Positions 10,130 to 20,708 of a stretch of 64,000 bases of DNA are shown here, piece by piece. The stretch comes from Candidatus Calescibacterium sp. (GTDB lineage: Bacteria > DRYD01), in NCBI GenBank assembly GCA_025059235.1, contig JANXCV010000001.1, forward strand, positions 1-64,000. The letters run 5' to 3'. The notes beneath the pieces were generated by a model. The model was not told the origin of the DNA and searched no databases. It saw only the letters and a program-made list of their open reading frames with translations. Position 1 is the first letter of the stretch. Every line of letters starts with the position of its first letter. A program made the position numbers and the translations under genes.

Positions 10130-10888
10130 CTACTTTCTCTGTATGCTTATACCTGTCAGGTAAAATAGGTAAGGAATAACAAGAGGCAAAGTACAGGGGG
10201 AAAGAAAAAGAAATATTCCGGCAATAAACGAAACAGAAGCAGTAAAAAGAGAAAAATTCGTTATCTGATAGTTGAATTTATCCATAAACTCCAAACCTAT
10301 ACCCCAAGAAAATAGAAAATTCATCTTAGAAAACATAATCATAAATCCTAGGATAATAAAAATTACCCCCATCATCCTCTCCAAAAAAATCGAAAGTTTT
10401 GATAACCTATTAATTACGTTTCCGAAGGCTATAGCAATGAAGGAAGTTAGAATAAATCCTGTCATCAGACCGACTTTCATAAAGAGTAACATCAAAACAG
10501 CAGATATTATATTTTGCTGATTGGATAGAAGTGAGAGGATGCCGAGCATTACAGGTCCTGCGCAGGGGGCCCAACCACTCGAAAAACTCAACCCAACCAA
10601 AAACGAACTCAAAAACATAACAAAAAAACTCCTATCTCTTGAAATATTACCCTGGTTCGCAGAACTGGGATTGTAACTAAAAATCCTGAAATACTTTGCT
10701 AAAATAGGTATCTTTATAATATCTAACATAATCAGACCAACGACTATCAACAATAAGCTACCTAAAACCGAAACCACATTCCTTATATGGCTTATCGATG
10801 ATAGACTGACTATCGGCAAAGAAATCATAAAAAACATCAGCCCAAACCCTAATGAAAAACCTGTGGCTGCAAACAAAACTCTAATCAT
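10130..10888 (-). CDS. CcdA-family thiol-disulfide transporter with circularly permuted motif order
   Basis: GWAPCAGPVMLGIL at residue about 105 and LSPCTLPLVIPYLFYLTG at the extreme C-terminus; in-frame TAG 6 nt upstream of the ATG rules out an N-terminal extension. Confidence 0.85.
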   Translation of the reverse strand: MIRVLFAATGFSLGFGLMFFMISLPIVSLSSISHIRNVVSVLGSLLLIVVGLIMLDIIKIPILAKYFRIFSYNPSSANQGNISRDRSFFVMFLSSFLVGLSFSSGWAPCAGPVMLGILSLLSNQQNIISAVLMLLFMKVGLMTGFILTSFIAIAFGNVINRLSKLSIFLERMMGVIFIILGFMIMFSKMNFLFSWGIGLEFMDKFNYQITNFSLFTASVSFIAGIFLFLSPCTLPLVIPYLFYLTGISIQRK

Positions 10889-12836
10889 AGTCTAGCTTAA
10901 CAAAAATCACTCCCCGATTACTACTTCTTATTATCTCATTTCTAAATGATAGGAAATACTCATCAAAATCCATACAAAATATCATACTCCCTCTAATAAT
11001 ACTTTGATTAGTAATAAAAATTCCTTCCGAAAGCCTTTTCAAATTTTCTATCAATAAACCGATATTTTTCTCAAAGATCGGTATATGTCCAGGAGGTAGA
11101 AGATTTTTCAAATTTTCGTACTCTTCAGATTTGCAAATTATAATGAAATCTCGATATGAGTTAAATAACAAACGCATTGATTCAAGACTTTTTATCTTAG
11201 CAGATATCAAGTAAAATTCTTTGTAAACCATACTATCAGGAAATATAATTTTTTCTCTTGGATGAAGGTTTTTTTCTCCAAGCTGTAGTGTCTCGAAAAA
11301 AATTGATTTATTAGAAATCCCTGATAACCTAGCAACAATAGGATAATGGTTATTATATTCAAGAAAGACTTTTTTTCCGGATACGTTGAAAGTAGGAGAT
11401 TCAGGCTTAAGGTTAACCAGTTTCAGAATAGGTTTTTCATTTTTCTCTCCGAATGGCTCCATTATGTTAACAATCCTATCCGCATAACTTACGAATTTAT
11501 TGAAAAAAAATGGTGTTAATTCTAAATCAATATCATATTGGTACTGTTTATACTTAATTAAGTTGATTTCTTGTCGAAATCTTTCGAAGTTTTCAAGCTT
11601 TATTTCTATTCCTGCTGCTTTTTTATGTCCTCCAAACTTTAAAACTAGATCCCTGTAATTCCCGATTACTTCTGTAATATCTATGGAATCTATAGGGTTT
11701 CTAACAGATCCCTTAAGAATATCTCCTAATCTTGAGAAAATAAAGGTAGGCTTTTTGTATTTATTTGCTATTTTACTTGCAACTATTCCTATTACCCCTG
11801 CTTCCAGACCACTACCTTCTACATAATCAGGAACTATAACGTTATTTTTATACAACTCCTTTTTCTCTATGTTCCTTGTTACAAAATCTAGGACTTTGCT
11901 TTGTAGCTCTTGTCTTTTCCTGTTAATCGATTCTATTTTAATCAATTCCTCATCTATCTTATCCTCTATTGAGTGATAGGTTTGCCAAATAGTTTTGTAT
12001 ACTAGATTGAAACTTACATATGGATCATCAACTCTTCCAGGAGCATTCAAACGGGGAATAATTATATGTGAAAAATGAAAACTACTTGTGGGTAAAGTCT
12101 CTTTTCCATAAGCTCTGATAAACATTTTTAGTATTTTTGAAGGAACATAGCCTTTTGAAGTCAAGCTAAATAATCTTTTGACGATTTTTCTATTATCTTC
12201 GAGAAGGGGAACTACATCAGCTATGGTAGCCAGACCGGCAAAAAATGTAATGACTCTCTCCAACTTCTCACTATTCCTCAACCAATTTAAAAAGAAAAGG
12301 GCAATTTTATACACTATCCCTGAGGCACATAGGTAACTATAACCAATATCAAAGAAATGAGGATGTATTATTAATTCTGCCTTTGGAGATGGACCATCAA
12401 ACCTATGATGATCTATCACTGCAATCCTCAGACCTTCTTCCCTTAAAAGCTGAATTTCTCTGTATGAAGAAATACCGTTATCAACAGTAATAAGCGTATC
12501 CACTTTATTTTTATACTGTCTAAGTATGCATCTTAAAGTATTCTGATTCAATCCGTACCCATGAGTAAATCTATTGGGAATAAAAACAAAAATATTTTTT
12601 TTATCCTCAAAGATTTTTTTAAGAATAAAGTTCAAAACAGATGATGAAACGATACCATCAACATCATAATCACCAACTATAAGAATCGATTTACTATTCT
12701 CTAGAAAACTAATAAACTTATCGAAACTAGGGACTTTTATCTCGTAATCGGTATGCTGCTTTATATACTTTTCTATTTCATCTGGGGTAAAATTTCGGCT
12801 CTTTAGAATATGACTTACGAATATAGTATCCCACAT
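10881..12836 (-). CDS. recJ: Single-stranded-DNA-specific exonuclease RecJ
   Basis: VGDYDVDGIVSS, TVDNGISS, VIDHHRF, FGGHKKAAGIEI. Confidence 0.93.
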   Translation of the reverse strand: MWDTIFVSHILKSRNFTPDEIEKYIKQHTDYEIKVPSFDKFISFLENSKSILIVGDYDVDGIVSSSVLNFILKKIFEDKKNIFVFIPNRFTHGYGLNQNTLRCILRQYKNKVDTLITVDNGISSYREIQLLREEGLRIAVIDHHRFDGPSPKAELIIHPHFFDIGYSYLCASGIVYKIALFFLNWLRNSEKLERVITFFAGLATIADVVPLLEDNRKIVKRLFSLTSKGYVPSKILKMFIRAYGKETLPTSSFHFSHIIIPRLNAPGRVDDPYVSFNLVYKTIWQTYHSIEDKIDEELIKIESINRKRQELQSKVLDFVTRNIEKKELYKNNVIVPDYVEGSGLEAGVIGIVASKIANKYKKPTFIFSRLGDILKGSVRNPIDSIDITEVIGNYRDLVLKFGGHKKAAGIEIKLENFERFRQEINLIKYKQYQYDIDLELTPFFFNKFVSYADRIVNIMEPFGEKNEKPILKLVNLKPESPTFNVSGKKVFLEYNNHYPIVARLSGISNKSIFFETLQLGEKNLHPREKIIFPDSMVYKEFYLISAKIKSLESMRLLFNSYRDFIIICKSEEYENLKNLLPPGHIPIFEKNIGLLIENLKRLSEGIFITNQSIIRGSMIFCMDFDEYFLSFRNEIIRSSNRGVIFVKLDYD

Positions 12837-12843
12837 TTAATAC

Positions 12844-13923
12844 TTACTTTTTCTTTGTTGATGAGGAGATTATTCTTTCTAATTCCTCGGGGTTAAAAGC
12901 AAAAGAAAGGGCATATTCGTATGATATCAAACCTTGTAAATACAAATCACGTAAACTTTGATCAAATGATATCATTCCATCTTCTGATCCAGATTGAATA
13001 ACATTAGGTAACATATGAGTTTTACCTTCTCTTATAAGGTGTCTAACAGCAGGTGTTCCAGTCATTATTTCTAAAGCTAGTACTCTTCCACTTCCCGTAG
13101 CTTTAGGAATTAGAGTCTGAAATATTATACCTTCTAAAATCATTGCTAGCTGAATTCTGACTTGGTGTTGTTGATGTGGGGGGAAGATATCTATTAATCT
13201 ATCTACAGCATTGGCACAACCTGTAGTATGTAGAGTCCCAAGAACTAGGTGTCCTGTTTCTGCTGCAGTAATAGCAGTTTGAGTAGTTTCAAAATCTCTT
13301 AACTCTCCAACTAAGATTACATCGGGATCTTGTCGTAAAGCAGACTTGAGAGCATTCGCAAAACTATGAGTATCTGATCCCACTTCTCTCTGAGAAATAA
13401 TAGCCAACTTATCCTTATGTAAGAATTCTATTGGGTCTTCGATAGTGATTATATGACATTTTCTGTTCGAGTTTATATAATCTATCATAGATGCTAGAGT
13501 AGTTGATTTACCTGATCCAGTTGGTCCAGTAACTAGAACCAGCCCTCTTGGTCTTAGAGCTAGATATTTAAATATTTCGGGTAATCCCAATTCATCTATC
13601 GTGAACGGTCTGGGAGGAATTATTCTTATAGCTATAGCCCATGAATTTCTCTGAAAGTATGCGTTACATCTGAATCTCGCAAGGCCGGGAACGGAATATG
13701 CAAAATCTAGCTCTCTTTCAGCAACCAGTCTAGCTTTTTGTTGTTCTGTTAGCATACTTTCTATTATCTTGCGTATAGCATTTGGTGGTAGAATTTGTGG
13801 TATAGCAGCTTCTAGTTCTCCATCTATTCTCAACATCGGTGGTGAACCAGCTTTCAAGTGTAAATCACTTGCATTCCTATCCACCATCATTTTCAATAGT
13901 ATGTCGATGAGGTTTTCTTGCAC
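12844..13923 (-). CDS. pilT: Type IV pilus retraction ATPase PilT
   Basis: VTGPTGSGKSTTLASMIDYIN, GELRDFETTQTAITAAETGHLVLGTLHT. Confidence 0.95.
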   Translation of the reverse strand: MQENLIDILLKMMVDRNASDLHLKAGSPPMLRIDGELEAAIPQILPPNAIRKIIESMLTEQQKARLVAERELDFAYSVPGLARFRCNAYFQRNSWAIAIRIIPPRPFTIDELGLPEIFKYLALRPRGLVLVTGPTGSGKSTTLASMIDYINSNRKCHIITIEDPIEFLHKDKLAIISQREVGSDTHSFANALKSALRQDPDVILVGELRDFETTQTAITAAETGHLVLGTLHTTGCANAVDRLIDIFPPHQQHQVRIQLAMILEGIIFQTLIPKATGSGRVLALEIMTGTPAVRHLIREGKTHMLPNVIQSGSEDGMISFDQSLRDLYLQGLISYEYALSFAFNPEELERIISSSTKKK

Positions 13924-13958
13924 TTCCCATCACCCTCCGCTAGTTATTAAAAAAACAA

Positions 13959-15770
13959 CTAGTAACTAAAAACAATTACATTAGAGTTCGAACAGCCTAG
14001 GTAGATTTTTTCACCATAGTATATTATCGAATATATGTTATCAAAGGTATTCAATTTTATTTCTTCATAATTTCTGAAATCGTTTGTCGAATAAAAACCA
14101 CCACTGTTACAACATATGTAGTAAATATCGTCAATTTTTTGTATATCGTTTAATTCCAGATATGATTTAGGTAAATTAAACTTAGCTATATTATCTGCTT
14201 CAAAAATCATTAGCACACCCGAACTAAGAAGGAAAAGTTTATTATCCAGTACCTTTACTTTTTTAATTTGTTGGTAAGAACCCATACTGTATTCTTTTAT
14301 TTTATTTAATTCAGCGTCAAAGACTATTAGACTAGTCGTTCCACCGAGGATTTTTCCATTGAATTCTTCAAGAAAGTTTGTACTAACTGATTTTTCCTGA
14401 ATAACTTTGAAACTGTTGTCAACAAAATATACTCTATTACTAGAAAGTACCAGGATTTTACTCTCAGTAAATAGCAAGCTGTTAATATCACTGTATCCTA
14501 TTCTGTAGTAGTTTCTGAATTCCATATTAGTATCTAATTCAATTATTCCTCCGGAGGATCCCAAAAGGTATACCTTATCATTTACTAATTTTACTTTCTT
14601 GATTCTAAAATTTAGTTCCTTTATTTTTATTTCATCAAAAGATTTGTCCTTGTATATAAAGATTTTGTTTTCAGAGAACAGATAGAGATTACCGTTCAAT
14701 ATTAGGTAATTGTATATGTTTTCAAAACCTGGAAGCTTTATTCTTTCTGTTTTGATTTGTTTTTCGGTTTTACTTTGCTGGGGTAGTTGTTGTACTTCTT
14801 GTTGTACTTCTTGTGATTTTGTTTGTTGAAGTACTTGGTTTACTGGTTGTTGAATGTTTGTTTCTTTTACTGTTTGATTTTCTTTAGGTTCAAGTTTACT
14901 CTCGATCTGCTTTTCTGTGTAATTAATGGTTTCCAGAGTACTTATTTCAGAGGAAACTCTTTGCTTTATCGTGTTTGTTCTTATATCGACGAATTTCATA
15001 ATGTTTTCAAGTGTTGATTGAAGTTCCTCTATTTCCCTTTGACTACTATATTTTTGGTACATATTTCTTACTTCTTGATACAGTTCTGATATTTCTCGTT
15101 TTTCTTCAGCAAATATTTCCTTGTCTATTAATTTTCTTAGACTTCCTATGTCTTTTGTTTTTATTGTTTCTTCTATTTCTTTTGTCCTTTGTATGACTTT
15201 ATTTTTTAGGTTATCGATTTTTGATGAGAGATTTTTTATATCAGCGGTGAAAGAGGTGAGTGTTGATTTAGGATCTGAAACTTGTTCTTTTACCCCAGGG
15301 TACAAAACTTGCCTTTTTTGAACAGTAGCCAGATAAGAAGGATTGATAGAGTATAACTTTATGAGTTCTAGTTCTCCAGAATCTAGGAATATACCACAAC
15401 CGTTACTACAAATATCGACCCAAATATTGCTATCTTTGGAATAGTTTATTATAGAGAGTTTTCTTTGACATACAGGGCATATTCTTCTTCCACTACCTTT
15501 TATACTCTCCTTGGTTTTTGAAGGGAAATATTTGGATATATCTTTAATGTCTATTTCTAGTGATTTAACCAGTTCACCTCTATCAAACCAAATCCCTTCG
15601 CATTCTTGACAAAAATCCAACTGTAGGTCTTCATGTGAGTCTGCTTTTTTTATCTTTATTAACAATTTTTTCATTCGATTGCTACAATTGGGGCATACCA
15701 ATTCTTTCGGACGCCTAGAAGTAGCTATTCCTAAATCCTTCAAGATATCTTCAAATATTTCCTTGAACAT
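13959..15770 (-). CDS. Protein with two TFIIB-like zinc ribbons, coiled coil, Gln-rich linker and C-terminal beta-propeller-like region
   Basis: CPNCSNRM...DFCQECEGIWFDRGEL and CPVCQRK...ICSNGCGIFLDSGEL; repeated strand-rich blades in the C-terminal half. Confidence 0.6.
   Translation of the reverse strand: MFKEIFEDILKDLGIATSRRPKELVCPNCSNRMKKLLIKIKKADSHEDLQLDFCQECEGIWFDRGELVKSLEIDIKDISKYFPSKTKESIKGSGRRICPVCQRKLSIINYSKDSNIWVDICSNGCGIFLDSGELELIKLYSINPSYLATVQKRQVLYPGVKEQVSDPKSTLTSFTADIKNLSSKIDNLKNKVIQRTKEIEETIKTKDIGSLRKLIDKEIFAEEKREISELYQEVRNMYQKYSSQREIEELQSTLENIMKFVDIRTNTIKQRVSSEISTLETINYTEKQIESKLEPKENQTVKETNIQQPVNQVLQQTKSQEVQQEVQQLPQQSKTEKQIKTERIKLPGFENIYNYLILNGNLYLFSENKIFIYKDKSFDEIKIKELNFRIKKVKLVNDKVYLLGSSGGIIELDTNMEFRNYYRIGYSDINSLLFTESKILVLSSNRVYFVDNSFKVIQEKSVSTNFLEEFNGKILGGTTSLIVFDAELNKIKEYSMGSYQQIKKVKVLDNKLFLLSSGVLMIFEADNIAKFNLPKSYLELNDIQKIDDIYYICCNSGGFYSTNDFRNYEEIKLNTFDNIYSIIYYGEKIYLGCSNSNVIVFSY
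14787..14810 (-). repeat. Tandem 12-bp repeat x2 encoding EVQQEVQQ
   Basis: ttgttgtacttc ttgttgtacttc. Confidence 0.9.
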
Positions 15771-15894
15771 TTATACCACCTCTCTTGATAAATTCTCTAT
15801 AAAATAGACAAAAACCTTTTTAGGTAGCAAATATCGCAATACTTAACGAGGATTGATAGATAAATTATAGAATAATAAAACCGTGGATTGAATT

Positions 15895-17265
15895 ATGAAA
15901 GTACTATATAACTTTGGAACAGATGGTATAAGGGAAAAGTATCCCTTTATAAACGACCTCATTGCTTACCTACTGGGAAAAAGCTTTTACAAAACTATCG
16001 GTAAAGTTGACAGAGTTGTAATAGGTTATGATTCTAGGTTTAACAGTTATTCGATTGCCTTAGCCCTAGCATCCTCATTAGTCTCAGAGGGAATAAAAGT
16101 GGAATTATCTTCAACATATATATCCACGCCCGCTTTGGCTTTCATAACAAAACATAAGAAATGTTTCGGTTTTCAAATCACAGCTTCGCATAACCCATTC
16201 TTTTATAACGGAATTAAAATAATCTTCAGAGGATTAAAAATAGAGGAAACTATCGAAAGGAAAATAGAAAACTATCTGAATAACCTACTTGATAATCTAC
16301 ACCAGGATTTTTCAAATTACCTGGAATTATTCAAAAATCAAGCTAACTCTCATAACAACCTTAAGATATCAGACTTTATCAGCTTATATTCAACAAAACT
16401 CTTGACCTACATAAAAAGCTACTTGGATAATCTAAAAGGATACAACATTGTTCTAGACCTATCAAACGGGGCTCTATCATCGTTCGCAAGTAATATATAC
16501 AAAAAACTAGGTGCTAGCTTGCAGGTAATAAATAATAAGCCTAACGGATTCAATATAAACCAAGAATGTGGGACAACTAACATAAACCTATTTAAACAAA
16601 AGTTCCTATCTATATCCAAAAACTACAAAAATGCCATAGGATTTACTTTCGACGGAGACGGAGATAGAACTCTATGCATATACAAAAAAGATAAACAAAC
16701 CTACATACTTGAAGGAGATGTTATACTCCTAATTATAGCAAAATTTCTTAAAAACGTACTAAAACATAATATCCGCACTGTTGCACTTACACACATGAGC
16801 TCTTTAGGAATAGAAAAAGCTTTTGAAAAAGAAGATATAAAAGTTATAAGAACACAAGTAGGAGATAAATATATAACACAGTCGATATTAGAGGGTAAAG
16901 CTCAACTAGGAGCTGAACAATCAGGACACATAGTTATACCACCTTTCCTATATACAGGAGACGGTATACTTTCATCCCTTTTTCTCTTGGCTTCCATAAA
17001 ACACATTGATCCCCTAGAAACAATCAACAACATAGAAAAATACGAACAAAAACTAATAAATATACCCGTTTCCGATAAAAAAGAATTTATGAACAAAAAT
17101 CACGAAATTTTCACCAGAATCTCTAAACAATACCCAGACATAAGACTATACGTCAGACCATCAGGAACAGAAGATGTAATAAGAATATTAATAGAAAGCA
17201 AAGAAAATCAAAAAATCAAAGAAATTGAACAAATCATTAACAAAGAGGTGATAAAAAATGTTTGA
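15895..17265 (+). CDS. glmM: Phosphoglucosamine mutase / phosphohexomutase
   Basis: ITASHNPF active-site Ser, FTFDGDGDRTL metal loop, YVRPSGTEDVIRI. Confidence 0.9.
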   Translation: MKVLYNFGTDGIREKYPFINDLIAYLLGKSFYKTIGKVDRVVIGYDSRFNSYSIALALASSLVSEGIKVELSSTYISTPALAFITKHKKCFGFQITASHNPFFYNGIKIIFRGLKIEETIERKIENYLNNLLDNLHQDFSNYLELFKNQANSHNNLKISDFISLYSTKLLTYIKSYLDNLKGYNIVLDLSNGALSSFASNIYKKLGASLQVINNKPNGFNINQECGTTNINLFKQKFLSISKNYKNAIGFTFDGDGDRTLCIYKKDKQTYILEGDVILLIIAKFLKNVLKHNIRTVALTHMSSLGIEKAFEKEDIKVIRTQVGDKYITQSILEGKAQLGAEQSGHIVIPPFLYTGDGILSSLFLLASIKHIDPLETINNIEKYEQKLINIPVSDKKEFMNKNHEIFTRISKQYPDIRLYVRPSGTEDVIRILIESKENQKIKEIEQIINKEVIKNV

Positions 17266-18637
17266 AAAACTCGTAGATAGTTTTAGCAAAATAGTTAAGA
17301 ATCTTTCAGGAAAAGGAAAAATATCACCCGAAGAAATAGATCAAACTATCAGAGAAATAAGAATAGCACTTTTGGAGGCAGACGTCCACTTAAGTGTAGT
17401 AAGAGATCTTACAACTAACATAAAAGAAGAGGTTAAAAAACTGGAAACTAGCGAAATCTTCACACCTTCTCAACTGATAATAAGATCAACCAGAGATAAG
17501 ATAATAGAAATTCTAGGGGGACAGGCAACCAAATTGGAAATAAACAACAAACCCTCTCTGATTTTAATGGTAGGTCTACAAGGCTCAGGTAAAACCACTA
17601 CAACAGCTAAATTAGCTCACTATTTCAGAGAACAAGGATACAACCCAGCCGTAGTCGCAGCTGACTTTAATAGACCAGCAGCAATAGATCAATTAGTCTA
17701 CATTTCACAAAATAACTCTATACCAGTAATTTTCGACAAAAATTCCAACTCTATTTCAATCATACAAAAAGCAATCGAAGAATCAAAAGAAAAAGGATAT
17801 AATCCAATAATAGTTGACACAGCAGGTAGAATACATGTCGATCAAGAAGTCTTCGAAGAAATCAAAAAAATAAAAGCTAAATTTGATGTTGAACATACCA
17901 TATTGGTAATAGACTCGATGATTGGTCAAGAGGGAGTAAGTGTTGCTCAAAAATTTGACGAAAACATTAACCTAAGTGGATTTATAGTAACAAAGATGGA
18001 CGGCGATGCTAAAGGAGGTATAGCACTATCTATCAGATACCTGACAGGAAAACCATTATACTTCCTCGGTACTGGCGAAAAAATCACAGATCTAGAAGTA
18101 TTCCACCCAGATAGAATAGTATCAAGAATACTGGGAATGGGTGACATCTTAACATTCATAGAAAAGATAGAAAAACAAATAGAAGATGAACAACTGGAAA
18201 GAGTGGAGAAATATCTGGAAGGAGATTTTACATTTGAGGACTATCTCTCTTATCTGAAGATGATAAAAAGAATGGGTGACTTCAAATCACTTCTTTCTAT
18301 GCTACCCCTAAAAATGTTTGGAATAGACCCCATGGCTTTTAGAAACGTAGAAATAGATCCCAAAAGTATAGACAGAATAGAAGCTATAATAAATTCAATG
18401 ACAAAAGAAGAAAGAAGAAAGCCAGATATAATAAATAGTAGTAGGAAAGCAAGAATAGCAAGAGGTAGCGGAACCTCCATAAAAGAAGTTAATAACCTAA
18501 TTAAGCACTTCAGAGAAATGAGAAAAGTTCTAAAGAAAATGGGAGGAATAGTAAAGAAAGAAAACATACCCGAACTAAATCTTCCGTTTAACCCCTCAAG
18601 CGTAAGAGACATAATTAGCATGTTCGGTAAAAAATAA
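17258..18637 (+). CDS. ffh: Signal recognition particle protein Ffh
   Basis: GLQGSGKTTTTAKLA, VDTAGR, TKMDGDAKGG, C-terminal M domain. Confidence 0.97.
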   Translation: MFEKLVDSFSKIVKNLSGKGKISPEEIDQTIREIRIALLEADVHLSVVRDLTTNIKEEVKKLETSEIFTPSQLIIRSTRDKIIEILGGQATKLEINNKPSLILMVGLQGSGKTTTTAKLAHYFREQGYNPAVVAADFNRPAAIDQLVYISQNNSIPVIFDKNSNSISIIQKAIEESKEKGYNPIIVDTAGRIHVDQEVFEEIKKIKAKFDVEHTILVIDSMIGQEGVSVAQKFDENINLSGFIVTKMDGDAKGGIALSIRYLTGKPLYFLGTGEKITDLEVFHPDRIVSRILGMGDILTFIEKIEKQIEDEQLERVEKYLEGDFTFEDYLSYLKMIKRMGDFKSLLSMLPLKMFGIDPMAFRNVEIDPKSIDRIEAIINSMTKEERRKPDIINSSRKARIARGSGTSIKEVNNLIKHFREMRKVLKKMGGIVKKENIPELNLPFNPSSVRDIISMFGKK

Positions 18638-18657
18638 ACTAATAGGAGGTAGTACCT

Positions 18658-18909
18658 ATGCTGAGAATAAGATTATCCAGATACGGACATAGACATAATC
18701 CCTGGTATAGAATAGTTGTAGCAGACTCCAAAGCAAGGAGAGACGGTAAATTTATCGAAAAAATAGGGTTCTATAACCCCAGAATGAATCCCAAAGTATT
18801 AGAAATCAACTTAGAAAGATTCAAGTACTGGGTGAATAAAGGAGCTCAACCCACTGAAACAGTTAAAAAGCTAATCCAAAGATATCAAGAAAAACTACTG
18901 AAAAAGTAA
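18658..18909 (+). CDS. rpsP: 30S ribosomal protein S16
   Basis: IRLSRYGHRHNPWYRIVVADSKARRDGKFIEKIGFYNP; follows ffh. Confidence 0.97.
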   Translation: MLRIRLSRYGHRHNPWYRIVVADSKARRDGKFIEKIGFYNPRMNPKVLEINLERFKYWVNKGAQPTETVKKLIQRYQEKLLKK

Positions 18910-18930
18910 AAATTCTTGGGAGGTAGTAAT

Positions 18931-19491
18931 ATGTTGATAACTCCAAACGATTTTCACAAAGGCGTAGTTATAGAATATGATGGATCACTTTGGCAAGTAG
19001 TAGATTATCAACATACAAAAATTGCCCAAGCTAAAGCTTTTGTAGCAACAAAAATAAAAAATCTCAAAACCGGTCAAGTGCTGGAAAAAAAATTTGATAG
19101 CGAAGAAAAATTTAAAAGAGCCATCATAGAAACAAAACCCATGCAATTACTATACAGAGACTCTGAAGCAATTTACCTAATGGATAACGAAACATTCGAA
19201 CAATACTCAATCCCTTTGGAAGCAGTCCGAAGAGAACTGGGATTCATCAAAGACGGAGACACTGTGGATGTTATGTTTTACGAAGGTAACCCAATAGGTA
19301 TATCACTACCACCAACCGTAACCCTCAAAGTAGAATATACTGAAAAAGCTGTCAAAGGAGATAGAGTATCTACCGTAATGAAACCGGCTACCTTAGAAAC
19401 AGGTATAACAATAAACGTACCTATATTCGTAGATATAGGAGATAGTGTAGTTGTTAATACTGAAACAGGCGAATATGTAAGTCGAGCCTAA
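18931..19491 (+). CDS. efp: Elongation factor P
   Basis: DFHKGVVIEYDGSLWQVVDYQHTK; ATG at 18931 follows gggaggt SD. Confidence 0.95.
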   Translation: MLITPNDFHKGVVIEYDGSLWQVVDYQHTKIAQAKAFVATKIKNLKTGQVLEKKFDSEEKFKRAIIETKPMQLLYRDSEAIYLMDNETFEQYSIPLEAVRRELGFIKDGDTVDVMFYEGNPIGISLPPTVTLKVEYTEKAVKGDRVSTVMKPATLETGITINVPIFVDIGDSVVVNTETGEYVSRA

Positions 19492-20708
19492 TGAAAATCA
19501 TTTACCTATTTGTTCTTATAATTCTCCTATACTCTGCAACACCTTATTCTCAAAAAATACCTATTGATTTCCAGGACAAAACAAGCTTAACAGTGTTCAA
19601 CGTATATTCAAACGAGATGGTATTCTTCCATAAAGAAAGGGAACTATTAATACCGGCTTCAACAATGAAATTAGTAACTACAGTCAGTGCCCTATCTGTT
19701 TTAGGACCATTCTATGTCTTTGAAGTAAAAATTCATAGAAAAAAAAATAACATAATAATAAGCTCAAATTATAATCCAACTCTCATAGAAGAAATAATCC
19801 AAGACCCTTATGTATTCCTAAAACAGGGAATCAAAAATATACTGGAAGCAAACCAAATATCTGAAATAGATAAAGTATACATAGAGAGCACTTTACCTAG
19901 CTATTATCCAGAATCTTGGAAAATATACGAAGGAGAACCATATGCTCCATATCTATCAACTTTTTCCTTCAATCAAAACATGATCAAAATTCAAAAAAAA
20001 CAAAGCAATTTTGTCATATATCCTCCCGTCTTTGATGAACTGAAAGATCATAAAAAAATATCCAGTTTGATTTCTGATCTGCAGGAAATAGATGGAGCTT
20101 ATTGGTATATATATCCATCACCCAAAGAATATAACATAAAAGTTCTAAGAAAAATATTTCATGAGATAGGATATGATGTAGAAGTAGAGTTTTTAGCCAA
20201 TAAAGATTTTTTACACGATACGGAATATCTTGGTTCCTTTCCTACAGCTACTTTACTTGATACATTGAGATATCAAAACTACTGGAGTGATAACTTTGTT
20301 TCACAACAAGTATATAATAAACTAAAGTACGAGTTGAAAATAAATCTGGATTCATACTACGAAGATTATGATATCTCTATTGACGATGGATGCGGTTTAT
20401 CCAGGAAAAACAAGTTAACTACTTATTTTTTGGCCAAGTTACTTGCGGAACTAGATGACTTCGGTATAATTAATTATGTCTGTTATACCCTACCCGGCTA
20501 CAATCAAGGCACTCTATATAAGAGAAATTTACCAGAAACTATAAAGGCAAAAACAGGAACTTTAAACGATGTCTCTTCATTGGCAGGTTATCTAAAAACA
20601 AAAAAAGGTAATTGGTATAGTTTCGCAATAATATATAATGGCCCTAATGTCTACCAAGCTAAACTAGACGAAGAAAAAATAGTAAACTACATATATGAAA
20701 AGTGGTAA
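19491..20708 (+). CDS. dacB: D-alanyl-D-alanine carboxypeptidase (PBP4/DacB family)
   Basis: IPASTMKLVTT SxxK, DDGCGLSRKNKLT, IKAKTGTL KTG motif. Confidence 0.88.
   Translation: MKIIYLFVLIILLYSATPYSQKIPIDFQDKTSLTVFNVYSNEMVFFHKERELLIPASTMKLVTTVSALSVLGPFYVFEVKIHRKKNNIIISSNYNPTLIEEIIQDPYVFLKQGIKNILEANQISEIDKVYIESTLPSYYPESWKIYEGEPYAPYLSTFSFNQNMIKIQKKQSNFVIYPPVFDELKDHKKISSLISDLQEIDGAYWYIYPSPKEYNIKVLRKIFHEIGYDVEVEFLANKDFLHDTEYLGSFPTATLLDTLRYQNYWSDNFVSQQVYNKLKYELKINLDSYYEDYDISIDDGCGLSRKNKLTTYFLAKLLAELDDFGIINYVCYTLPGYNQGTLYKRNLPETIKAKTGTLNDVSSLAGYLKTKKGNWYSFAIIYNGPNVYQAKLDEEKIVNYIYEKW

Noticed and set aside
14787-14810. 12-bp tandem repeat as phase-variation switch
   Set aside because: Unit is a multiple of three, so copy changes preserve frame; only two copies
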